The notes beneath the pieces were generated by a model that saw only the letters and a program-made list of their open reading frames with translations, was not told the DNA's origin and did not search any database. A program made the position numbers and the translations under genes. Below, one piece after another: positions 1 to 7,900 of a DNA stretch of 10,173 nucleotides. Numbering within the stretch: the first letter of the stretch is position 1; each line of letters begins with the position of its first letter. Location of the stretch: assembly GCA_030698575.1 (NCBI GenBank), contig JAUYMQ010000474.1, positions 1-10,173 on the forward strand, read 5' to 3'. This DNA is from Deltaproteobacteria bacterium (GTDB lineage Bacteria; JAUYMQ01).

Positions 1-2
1 CA

Positions 3-2876
3 ATGCATTCGACGCCTTCCCATCTGGGGACGGACCCCGCTGCCCTGATGGAGCTGGTCGACGCGCTCTCAGTCCGAACCATCGATACCCGAGTCGAGAC
101 ACCCTTCGCCGGGCCCGGTCACGTACTGGAGGCGCTGACGCAGCTCGAGTTCTACCGGCTTGGCGGCGCGGCACGGCGCGAAGGTCAGGCGCCGACAACC
201 ATCCCGGCGTCCGTTCTCGCCGGGCTGGCGACGGGCGAGGCTCCCCTCGGCTTCGTTGCGGCCGGCGACGGCCAGGAAGTTGTGCTCGCTGTGGGCAGCA
301 CACGCTCCCGTGCGGCCTCCCTCGCGGCCACCGTCCACGCGGCCATGGGCGGGCCGCCACCGTACAGCCTGTCTCTCGGGCACGCGCAGATAGACCTCCC
401 CGTCTTCGGCTGTCTCACCGGTGTCCCCTCCACTGCGGTACCACCGGATTCAGCGCTCGACTTATTTCTCGACGGCCTTCGGGGCGTTCCGTTCCTCTAT
501 CTGGTCTACGCAACACCAGAGCCCGTGTCTGCGGTCCGCCGAGACTTCGACCGCATGCGCGAGGCCGTAAAGGAGGTTGATCGCACGCATCTTCTCCTGC
601 CACAACAGTCGAACGTGGATCGGGGCGCGCTGCGCGCCCGCGAGTTACTCGATGCGTGGTTGCGCCGCTTGGAATCCGGCCTCAGCGGCGGCCTCTGGCG
701 CGTTTCCGCCCTGCTCGGCGCTGATAGCCGTGATCACGTTCGGCATGGACTCGAGCTTTTGTCCGGTCAGCTCCGCAATGATCAAGAACACGCTTTGGCG
801 CCCGTTCGGGGCTACCTGTGCGGCCACGACCGGAACGGCGCGGACGTGCATGCGAACTTGCTCTCACCAGCAGAGCTCGCGGCGCTCTGCCCTCTTCCTC
901 ACCGTGATCGGGTCGGCTTTGCGCTGCGTCAGGAGACCCGATTCGACGTAGACCACCGGAGCCCAGAGGGCGCGCGGATCGGACAGATCGTCGATGCCGA
1001 GGTGCCCACCGGCCGCTGGTACGCCGTCGACGACGCGGCGCTTTGCCGCCACACCCTTGTTGCGGGGCACACCGGCTCCGGCAAGAGCACGACCGTGAAG
1101 GGCCTCCTGCTTGACCTGGCCGGCAGGGGCCTACCGTTCCTCGTGCTCGAGCCGGCGAAGGCCGAGTACCGAGCGCTCGCGACAAGCATGCCCGGACTCT
1201 GCGTCTTCCCGGTGGGTGCGCCGCCGCGTGCCGGACAGATGCCCTTCCTCCTCAACCCGTTCGCTTTCCCTGTGGGCTTCCCGCTGCACACGCACATCGA
1301 CTTCTTTACGCAGGCGTTCGTCGCCTCATTCGGACTCCCTCCGCCGACACCGTACTTGCTCCAAGGTGCCATCTACCGCACTTACGAGGCTCGGGGGTGG
1401 GACCTGGTCACCGGCAGGCATCCCAACGGTCACGACCAGATGTCCTTCCCCACGCTATCGGATCTCCTTGAGCAGATCGATCCCGTCATGGACGAAGCCG
1501 ACTACCACGGCGAGATCTCCGCGAACCTGCGCGCCGCTCTTCGCACCCGCATCGGAAATTTGTGCCTCGGACCGAAGGGTCTCGCGCTCAACACCCGCCA
1601 GGGGCTACCGGACGAGATGTTATTTGGAGGACCGGTCGTCCTCGAACTCAGACACCTCGGCTCTGATGAGGAGAAGGCCCTCCTGATGGGGCTGGTCATC
1701 ACGCGCCTCTACGAGCTACGCGAAACCAGCCGACCTGAAACAAGTGACCGGCTCCGGCACCTCCTCGTCGTCGAGGAGGCACACCGCCTTCTCAAGCGCA
1801 CAGCGGAGCGCTCCTCGGAGGAAAGCAACATGGCGCACCAGGCCATCCAGACCTTTGCCAACCTCCTCGCGGAGCTCAGGGCATACGGGCAGGGCGTGGT
1901 CCTCGTCGAGCAGCTTCCCTCAAAACTTGAACCGGATATGGTTAAGCACGCCGGCACCAAGGTCATTCACCGCCTGACGCCCCGCGACGACCGAGACGTG
2001 GTCGGAGACGCCATGGTCCTCACGGAGGCGCAGAAGCGAGCGCTCGCTGCCCTGCCCACTGGTGAGGCGGTCGTATACGGGGAAGGAATGGATGGCGCCG
2101 TGCGCGTCAGGGTACCGAAGCGCGACGAGCGCGGCCCGACGACCGCGGATCTCGCCGCTCGCCCGTGGCGCCGGATCGAGGAAGCGCAGGCCGATCGGCT
2201 ACGTGCTGTGCTCGAACGATCGCAACTCGCCGGCTTGCTCGCGCTGAAGGAAATCCGAGACGCAGCGGAGCGAAGCTGGTTCGCCGCGTTTGCCGGGTTG
2301 TCGGTCGAAGAGCACGTTGCCTATCTGAAGGCTGAAACGGACCGCCTCCTCGATCCGGAGACCAAGGCAAGGGACACTGCCGTCGCGTTCGCCCTCGAGG
2401 ACGCGCTCCTGCGCCGTGCGCTCTTTCACGGTTGGAGCGAAGCCGCATTCGAGGCCGTAAGGAGCACCCTGCGCAGCAATGGGCCAGCGGGGGCTGCGCG
2501 TTGTCCGCAGGCGCTCGCCAGCCATCGCCGAGTCTGCTCCCGCAGGTGTTCCTTCTGCTACGAGGGGGCGCAGCTTGCGGCGGATACGCTGTTCCGCGAG
2601 GACGTGACGGCCGTGGCGGAGATGGACAGCGATTTGTGGCAGGACGCGCTGTTGCAGGCGGTCGCCGACTGTGCACGCCGGCGCCTCGGCTGGGAAAAGT
2701 CCCTGCCCGATGTGATCATCGCGTGTGGGATCGGGCAGGTAATGACGCGTGCCGGTGTCTCGCGCCGCGCGGTGGATAAGGTTCTCAACCACGTGCTTGT
2801 TGAGCGGGATGACGCCCCCAGTCCTGGCACGCCGCTTGCAGTCTCGCCGGTTACTCGGGGGGCACGGACCGAATGA
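3..2876 (+). CDS. HerA/FtsK-superfamily ATPase (DUF87-like) with Cys-rich C-terminal extension
   Basis: Predicted P-loop ATPase of the HerA branch of the HerA-FtsK superfamily; relatives form hexameric rings that translocate DNA or other polymers. Visible motifs are Walker A GHTGSGKST (residues 355-363, K361), the following strand with LEPAKAEYRAL typical of bacterial DUF87 proteins, Walker B LLVVEEAHRLL (E591/E592), a sensor-like VEQLPSK (Q637), and HRLTPRDDRD near 656-664, where HerA proteins place their arginine finger. Residues 1-330 show no domain I can name. The C-terminal part beyond about 720 is extra; it is helical-looking and has a Cys/His cluster (C834, H841, C845, C849, C852) that could bind zinc. 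The chosen ATG lies at the window edge, so the true start could be further upstream. The stop overlaps the next start as ATGA. No NurA nuclease or other known HerA partner is visible; the operon instead ends in an RNA polymerase-like protein. The ATPase call is firm; its substrate is unknown. Confidence 0.9.
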   Translation: MHSTPSHLGTDPAALMELVDALSVRTIDTRVETPFAGPGHVLEALTQLEFYRLGGAARREGQAPTTIPASVLAGLATGEAPLGFVAAGDGQEVVLAVGSTRSRAASLAATVHAAMGGPPPYSLSLGHAQIDLPVFGCLTGVPSTAVPPDSALDLFLDGLRGVPFLYLVYATPEPVSAVRRDFDRMREAVKEVDRTHLLLPQQSNVDRGALRARELLDAWLRRLESGLSGGLWRVSALLGADSRDHVRHGLELLSGQLRNDQEHALAPVRGYLCGHDRNGADVHANLLSPAELAALCPLPHRDRVGFALRQETRFDVDHRSPEGARIGQIVDAEVPTGRWYAVDDAALCRHTLVAGHTGSGKSTTVKGLLLDLAGRGLPFLVLEPAKAEYRALATSMPGLCVFPVGAPPRAGQMPFLLNPFAFPVGFPLHTHIDFFTQAFVASFGLPPPTPYLLQGAIYRTYEARGWDLVTGRHPNGHDQMSFPTLSDLLEQIDPVMDEADYHGEISANLRAALRTRIGNLCLGPKGLALNTRQGLPDEMLFGGPVVLELRHLGSDEEKALLMGLVITRLYELRETSRPETSDRLRHLLVVEEAHRLLKRTAERSSEESNMAHQAIQTFANLLAELRAYGQGVVLVEQLPSKLEPDMVKHAGTKVIHRLTPRDDRDVVGDAMVLTEAQKRALAALPTGEAVVYGEGMDGAVRVRVPKRDERGPTTADLAARPWRRIEEAQADRLRAVLERSQLAGLLALKEIRDAAERSWFAAFAGLSVEEHVAYLKAETDRLLDPETKARDTAVAFALEDALLRRALFHGWSEAAFEAVRSTLRSNGPAGAARCPQALASHRRVCSRRCSFCYEGAQLAADTLFREDVTAVAEMDSDLWQDALLQAVADCARRRLGWEKSLPDVIIACGIGQVMTRAGVSRRAVDKVLNHVLVERDDAPSPGTPLAVSPVTRGARTE

Positions 2877-2965
2877 GCAGCGAGGATCTCGATTCCGTCA
2901 TCGAACACGAGACCTATGACATGATGAAAAATCGCGTGCAGGGAAATCGGAGGCGCACCGAATGA
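2873..2965 (+). CDS. Possible 30-residue small protein, translationally coupled
   Basis: A 31-codon frame begins with the ATGA that overlaps the ATPase stop and ends with an ATGA that overlaps the next frame. The product begins MSSEDLDSVIEHETYDMMKN and ends with a basic NRRRTE tail, so it is acidic then basic and probably helical. It has no recognisable domain. Support is positional only: start and stop each overlap a neighbour by four bases, the arrangement of coupled translation. It could alternatively be a device that carries ribosomes across to the GGAGG site lying inside it. Confidence 0.4.
   Translation: MSSEDLDSVIEHETYDMMKNRVQGNRRRTE
2949..2953 (+). promoter_or_regulatory. Ribosome binding site GGAGG for the frame at 2962
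   Basis: GGAGG lies eight bases before the ATG at 2962 and inside the preceding 30-codon frame. It is the main support for 2962 as a real start. Confidence 0.6.
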
Positions 2966-3279
2966 CGAGGTCCACAAAGGCGCTTGAGCCGTTCGCCGTC
3001 GAGCCAGTATCGGTCGAACCAAGCGGCCCCGAGCGACGTCCCGCGGCCGCCATCGAGACTCCCAAGCTCAACGAAGGGACCCGCATGGGGCCACTCACAA
3101 TCATAAGGACGGACGCTAGTGTTGGACAACGGCTGCGGGCCGAACCATGGGCACTATATGTTGTGTCTTTCCACAAAATGGATCATATGCGATGTCTGTT
3201 TCACGGCGTCTGCAATCCAGTCGTCCTATTTCCTAACACACCGCCTGCCGTGCAGGAAACCAATGAGCAAACGCATTAG
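2962..3279 (+). CDS. Hypothetical 105-residue protein
   Basis: The frame starts at an ATG with a good Shine-Dalgarno site and overlaps the previous stop by four bases. The N-terminal half is rich in Pro and Glu (EPFAVEPVSVEPSGPERRP) and looks disordered; its codons end mostly in G or C, like the flanking large genes. After about residue 50 the codons become AT-richer and the protein contains scattered Cys, His and Met without a recognisable motif. The first half is therefore likelier to be genuine coding sequence than the second; a frameshift or recombination joint near 3110 is possible. The end overlaps the next small frame by 17 bases. I recognise no family and infer no function. Confidence 0.45.
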   Translation: MTRSTKALEPFAVEPVSVEPSGPERRPAAAIETPKLNEGTRMGPLTIIRTDASVGQRLRAEPWALYVVSFHKMDHMRCLFHGVCNPVVLFPNTPPAVQETNEQTH

Positions 3280-3340
3280 TGTGGGTCCTTCGGATTATCG
3301 ATCCCCTGACCGCCAGCTCCGAAACGAGGAGGTAGAATAA
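3263..3340 (+). CDS. Possible 25-residue peptide with an N-terminus like the 361-residue protein
   Basis: The 26-codon frame begins MSKRISVGPSDYRSP. This resembles MSKVSIGPPGIKVSP, the start of the 361-residue protein encoded 600 bases downstream; the regions before the two ATGs also look alike (AGGAAACCAATGAG against AGGAACCCCATGAG). The stop overlaps the following start as TAATG. An alternative GTG start at 3119 in the same frame gives 73 residues, but the added part does not look like protein. It could be a genuine microprotein, a leader peptide, or the stump of a truncated paralogue of the downstream gene. Confidence 0.4.
   Translation: MSKRISVGPSDYRSPDRQLRNEEVE
3326..3332 (+). promoter_or_regulatory. 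Strong ribosome binding site GAGGAGG
   Basis: GAGGAGG lies seven bases before the ATG at 3340 and sits within the end of the preceding 25-codon frame. It fixes the start of the 109-residue protein. Confidence 0.7.
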
Positions 3341-3669
3341 TGAGCGACCGGACAGACGAAACCCCCGACGGAAAGGAATGGCGGCGCAATTATGTCCGCA
3401 CCGAGGTGGACCGCCTTCTCCGCGAGCATCGCGAACACCCTGAGCGCGGGTCGCGCCCTGAGGATCGGGTCGCGCGGCTCGAGCGGATCGTAACTCGCGA
3501 CGCGGCACGCCATCTGCCGGACTTCAATCCCGAGCGAACTCGCGAGCTGGAAGATTTCGAGATCCGTTCGAACCCAGAAGGCTACCTGGCGCGGCACGCC
3601 GGCGAGGGGCTGGACCCCGCGACCGAGCGCGAGGTGCGTAGGGCTCTGGCGAAGCGACGGAGCGGGTAG
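3340..3669 (+). CDS. Hypothetical highly charged 109-residue protein
   Basis: Unrecognised, but probably real: an excellent Shine-Dalgarno site precedes it, the start overlaps the upstream stop (TAATG), and codons end mostly in G or C as in the large neighbours. The product is dominated by Arg, Glu and Asp, lacks Cys and any membrane segment, and looks largely alpha-helical (TEVDRLLREHREHPERGS, then DRVARLERIVTRDAARHL, then ERTRELEDFEIRS, then EREVRRALAKRRSG). A small soluble helical adaptor or nucleic-acid-binding accessory would fit this composition, but that is inference. Its stop overlaps the next possible start as TAGTG. Confidence 0.7.
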   Translation: MSDRTDETPDGKEWRRNYVRTEVDRLLREHREHPERGSRPEDRVARLERIVTRDAARHLPDFNPERTRELEDFEIRSNPEGYLARHAGEGLDPATEREVRRALAKRRSG

Positions 3670-3686
3670 TGCCCGGAGTTGACACA

Positions 3687-3881
3687 ATGTCCCTGGAGGA
3701 CGAAAGTAGTCTGTTCCCAGAATTGACGATGCCGGCACCGCATCCGTTAATCGCGAACAGATGTGTCCATCGTGCTCAACAGGACGTCATGCTATACCGC
3801 GTGAGTTCGACAGAGGATGCTAGCGGGCTTTGCGATCACCCAGCCAAGCGCCGTAGGGCCTTGGAGGAACCCCATGAGTAA
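3687..3881 (+). CDS. Possible 64-residue small protein (or 70 residues from GTG 3669)
   Basis: This frame fills the gap between the 109-residue and 361-residue genes. Two starts are possible: ATG 3687 (MSLEDESSLFPEL) with GGAG eight bases upstream, or GTG 3669 overlapping the preceding stop but with only a weak purine tract. I prefer ATG 3687. The frame ends eight bases inside the next gene. Codons are less GC-biased than in neighbours and no domain is visible, so it may equally be an intergenic spacer that happens to stay open. A TTGACA hexamer at 3679-3684 is the main argument for a spacer with a promoter. Confidence 0.3.
   Translation: MSLEDESSLFPELTMPAPHPLIANRCVHRAQQDVMLYRVSSTEDASGLCDHPAKRRRALEEPHE
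3863..3867 (+). promoter_or_regulatory. Ribosome binding site GGAGG deciding the start at 3874
   Basis: GGAGG lies six bases before ATG 3874. The same frame is open further upstream to an ATG at 3817, but that start lacks a site of this quality, so 3874 is preferred. Confidence 0.7.
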
Positions 3882-4959
3882 AGTATCGATCGGGCCGCCT
3901 GGAATTAAAGTAAGCCCCGAGGCCGCAGTCAACATCAAGGTTGGCCAGGAACTGATGACGGCCAGGGAGGAATGCGAGGGTGAGAGCGACCAGCATGTTG
4001 ATCGCGATCCCTTGGAACCTCCTCAACTCGAAGACAAGGGAGACAGCACGGAGTTTGTCGAAGATGAGCCGCCAGGAAGCAGCTTCGAGCTGCCTTGGAA
4101 GGGAAAGTTGCCGCTAATGCACCAGATTCCCAAGCGCCTGCGTCCCCCCTTGCGCTACCGGATCGACGGCGACCTGACCGTCCATCCCCTCTACCGAGAG
4201 CGATCAAAGAGCGAGGATCTCGAGCACGCCGTTGCGGAGGCGATCGCGGTGCACCTCTGGCGGACAGGCGTCCGCCTCGTGCAAATAGGAGACTGGTGCC
4301 GCATCCCTTCTATAGGCAGCGACGACGAACTCGCCGCCTTGATCCCGGGGACACACAGAAGACAGTTGACCGCAAGCCGGATCCACGCCGTAGGCAACGT
4401 GCTCAAGGACTTCGCGATCGAGTTGCCAAGTCGCGATGTTGTAACGCCGCAGGCCCTCATCGATATCGCCAAACGCCCCCAGGTCCGTTACCAGATCGAC
4501 GGGAGCTTCGTGGTTCACAAGAAGCGTCGAAGGAACGTAAAGCGCGAGGCCCTTGAACAAGCCGTCGCCCAAGCCATCGCGCGGCATCTCCAGAACACGG
4601 GGTATACCCCGAACGACCCTGGAGACTGGCGTCAGATCCCGGGAATCGGGGCAGATTTCGATCTCGCGGTGTTGGTGCCCGAGAGCCACAGGGCCGCGCT
4701 CGTCCAGGAATTCGCTGACGTGGTGAAGGCATTCGCCGTCGAATTGCCGAACGGCGATAAAGTGACCCCTGGGGATCTCATCGAACCAAACAGCATAATA
4801 AAGCGCACCACTCGGGGCGCTGCACTCAGGCTTGCGGCACAGCGCCCTGAGGCAATGCCGAGCGGCGAAACCTGGTCCTCCGCCGACTGGGACGCCTTTG
4901 AAGATACGCAGCGGAGGAAGGAGCCCAAGGACGGGAGGCAGGGAGGACTCGAGCCGTGA
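3874..4959 (+). CDS. Unknown 361-residue protein with two tandem domain copies; candidate polymerase partner
   Basis: I do not recognise this family. The start at 3874 is set by GGAGG six bases upstream. Residues 1-88 begin MSKVSIGPPGIKVSP and continue as an acidic, Pro-rich, probably disordered stretch. Two tandem repeats of about 105 residues follow, at about 90-198 and 201-305. They share RP..RY.IDG (R94/R205, D98/D209), L[EQ].AVA.AIA.HL..TG, GDW..IP.IG (139-148 and 250-259), a D[EF][DL]A.L.P..HR stretch, and K.FA[IV]ELP..D.VTP..LI. The repeats look alpha/beta, with no Cys cluster, membrane segment or classical helix-turn-helix. A charged tail follows (306-361). The stop overlaps the polymerase GTG start by four bases (GTGA), so the two are probably made together. 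A specificity, clamp or assembly factor for that polymerase is plausible but inferred from position only. Gene reality is firm; function is unknown. Confidence 0.9.
   Translation: MSKVSIGPPGIKVSPEAAVNIKVGQELMTAREECEGESDQHVDRDPLEPPQLEDKGDSTEFVEDEPPGSSFELPWKGKLPLMHQIPKRLRPPLRYRIDGDLTVHPLYRERSKSEDLEHAVAEAIAVHLWRTGVRLVQIGDWCRIPSIGSDDELAALIPGTHRRQLTASRIHAVGNVLKDFAIELPSRDVVTPQALIDIAKRPQVRYQIDGSFVVHKKRRRNVKREALEQAVAQAIARHLQNTGYTPNDPGDWRQIPGIGADFDLAVLVPESHRAALVQEFADVVKAFAVELPNGDKVTPGDLIEPNSIIKRTTRGAALRLAAQRPEAMPSGETWSSADWDAFEDTQRRKEPKDGRQGGLEP
4941..4946 (+). promoter_or_regulatory. Ribosome binding site GGGAGG for the GTG start at 4956
   Basis: GGGAGG lies nine bases before GTG 4956 and inside the preceding gene. 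It supports GTG 4956 as the polymerase start despite the non-ATG codon. Confidence 0.65.
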
Positions 4960-7900
4960 TTAACGCCGAACTTTACCGGAAGTGGGCCGAGCAACGAGGG
5001 CTCGCAGGCCTTGAGTTCCCGGTGAAAAGACGCGGCAAGAAAGTGTTGGCCCGGCTTCCGCTTCCGGATGACCGCGGAATCTTCTGGCGCGGGAGCATAC
5101 CCTGCCTGCTGCCGTATCTCCGCGCATACTGGAAGGCCGATTCGAGTGACAGTGACGGCGTGCCCGAGATCCCATCGTGGCAACCAGATAGCTGGATCAA
5201 GCTTACAAGTTCGACCGCCGCCGAGTTGCGACGAATCGCGGACCGGAGCGAAACATGGCCTCTCGCGTGGCAGTCGAGGCAGCTGAAGAACATCCACCAA
5301 GCGCGCAAGCTCGCCCAATCCATGGACGGTGGCCTCGGATACCTGCGATTCTTGCGCGCCGACCAGCTTCTCGAATGCATCCTGGGCATGCTCGGGTGCT
5401 CTCCCGGGGACGAAACCTTCCTCGCATCGGTCCATAAATACCTCGGGGCCTGGCTCGTGCCGCTTGATGAAGCCATTCGGGATCGCATCGAAATCCTGGA
5501 TCGGCGTGTCGAGACGGTACGTATGTATGTTCGAAAGGGGGTACTTAAGTGGACCCGCAGGCCCCGTTGGTTCCCCGACGAGCTACGCGTCTCGATCATC
5601 GATGGTATCGATCCAGTTCATACGCCTGAGAACGCGCGGGCCGGGCTTACCCGTTACCTATGCGAGGGATGGGGGATTGACGACCATGGCCGGCTCGTGT
5701 CTGGCGAAATGGCGACTGGTTGGGGCCCGTCTTCGGCTCTCATCCCACACCGCCACCACGATGCACCGCGTCGCCTCATGCTCGGCGCGTCGCTCCAGTC
5801 CCGCGGTGTGCCGCTCATCGATCCCGATCGACCCAGCGAACCTGACAAGCTGGGGGGGTGGCTTCCCGAGGGAAGAAACCTGCGGGCCTCCTTCAGGATG
5901 CTCGGCGGCTGGACGCATGAAGACGCTGTCGTGCTGTCGGAGTCCGCGGCTAACAAGCTCTGCTCTCGGACTGTGCGGCAGATCCGCGTGCTCGTGCCGT
6001 CAGTTGCGTCGCGTGTGGAGATCGCGGAGCCTTCGGACGCGCCAATCCCCATCAAGCACCAGCAGGCCCTCGCACGGGCGTACATCGATGCGTACGCTCT
6101 CGGGCTGCGCCGTCACGATGCGAAGGATCTCGGCGCCGATGACGGGTGGATCGAGGTCGCTCTTCCAGCAGCCTCCGCCCCCTTCGACGGCCAACTCTGC
6201 AAACTGACACGACAAGCGCTTCGTACGCCAAAATGGCGCGAGATGATAACGTTCGAGATCGAACGCAGTGCCCCAGTGCGCGTCGGCGACAAACTGTCTA
6301 CGCGACACGGCATCAAGGGTGTCGTCAGCCGCATACTTCCGGATGGGGAGATGCCGCCTGCGGATGAGCACTCCGCCGAGATCGTACTCTCCCCGCTGAG
6401 TATCGTCCGCCGCGGCGCCATGGGGCAGCTTCGAGAAGCCGTGTCGCCTGGTGCCACGGACCTCCCGCGTGCAGGGACGATCTTCGTCATGCGGCAGCCT
6501 CAAGACGCAGACTTGCCCGAGCGCTGCCGCGTCCGGGGTCCCGAGCGAATGGGGAACGAGCACCTCCACCACGGCCAGCGATACGGTGAGATGGAGTTTT
6601 GGGGGCTGATGGCGCACGGCGCCGCGGCGATCGCGAAGGAGCTGCTCTCGGTCGAGCGCTCGACTGCGCCATGGTTGGCATGGGAGGAGAGGATCAAGCC
6701 CGGTGGACATCACAAGCTTGCGACGAGAGCGCTGAACCGCTTCCTCGCGGTCGCCGGCGTCCAGATTCAAGGCGGCTGCTTCGTAGCAAATAGGGAACCT
6801 CCCGGTGTCTTCAAGATCGAGCCGAAGTGGAAATTGCGTGGCGACCCTCGCGAGAAGCTGGAGGACGCGAAATACTTCTATGAGAATGGCGGGCTTGGGG
6901 AGCTACCCCTCGGAAGGAGGGTGAGGGCTGCCCTCGACGAGGACTGGCCGATTCCACCCGACTTTGAAGAGAGGAGCGTGACGCAAGCCCTGGGCGGGAA
7001 GGTCAGGATTGTCCTCGAGAAGCGAATGAACGGTGGAGACGAGCGCTTGATCCCTCGCTTTATCGAGCTCGACCAAATCTACATTCTGCCGCCGTGGCTC
7101 CGCCCCTCGAGTCCGTCGGAACGTCACGAACTCACGCAAGCGTACTGGCGGCTCATGACTAAACTCGCTTGGCCATGGTCGAAACAAGACGAGATCGATC
7201 AAGCGGTTGGCAAGTGCATCCGGCTGATGTTCCAGGACAGGCAGGGAGCCGGGGGGTTCCTGCGTCGAGAGATCCTCGGCAGAAGACTCACACGTTCGGC
7301 ACGAGCGGTCATCGTGCCCCGGCCAGACCTGCGCATCGACCAGGTGGCAATCCCGCCCTGGATGGCGGATCAACTGTTCGAGGGACTCCCTGACACCAAC
7401 CGCAGCCTCGTACTCGTGAACCGTAACCCGACCCTCCACCGCCAAGGATTACTCGCTCTGCGCCCTGTTGTAGACCCTTCGAATGAGCCCCATGTGTTCG
7501 GACTATCGTTAGGAATCTTGCGTGCGCTCAACGCCGACTTCGACGGTGACCAGGCCAGCGTTGTCGCGCTAGAAACCGAGGCGGCGCTCGCTGAAGCGGA
7601 GCGCTTGCTTCCTGGCGCGGCCGAACTCCGAAGCGACCCGTTCCGATCGGGACAGCCTGCGTTCCCCTTCGCAGGTGAACTGGCCGACCCCTCCAACGAG
7701 AAAGCCCTGGCCCGCAATGCGTCATTGGCACAAGAGGACTGGTGCGAGAAAAATCGTGAACTACAGAACGCGCGACTGCAAAGCCTCGGCGACGGCTGGC
7801 AACTGCCCTTGATTAAAGATGCAATTGCGAAGAACATCGAGCTATGGCAAGGAATGAACGACGACGACTGGCGCACGTTCGCGGCGCAGGAGATGGAGAA

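Noticed and set aside
3161-3189. TTGTGT and CATATG with 17-base spacing as a promoter
   Set aside because: The -10 matches only three of six consensus bases; such matches are expected by chance in an AT-richer stretch.
3679-3707. TTGACA hexamer as a -35 promoter element before the 361-residue gene
   Set aside because: No acceptable -10 hexamer lies 16-19 bases downstream (GAAAGT or neighbours), so an internal promoter is not supported.
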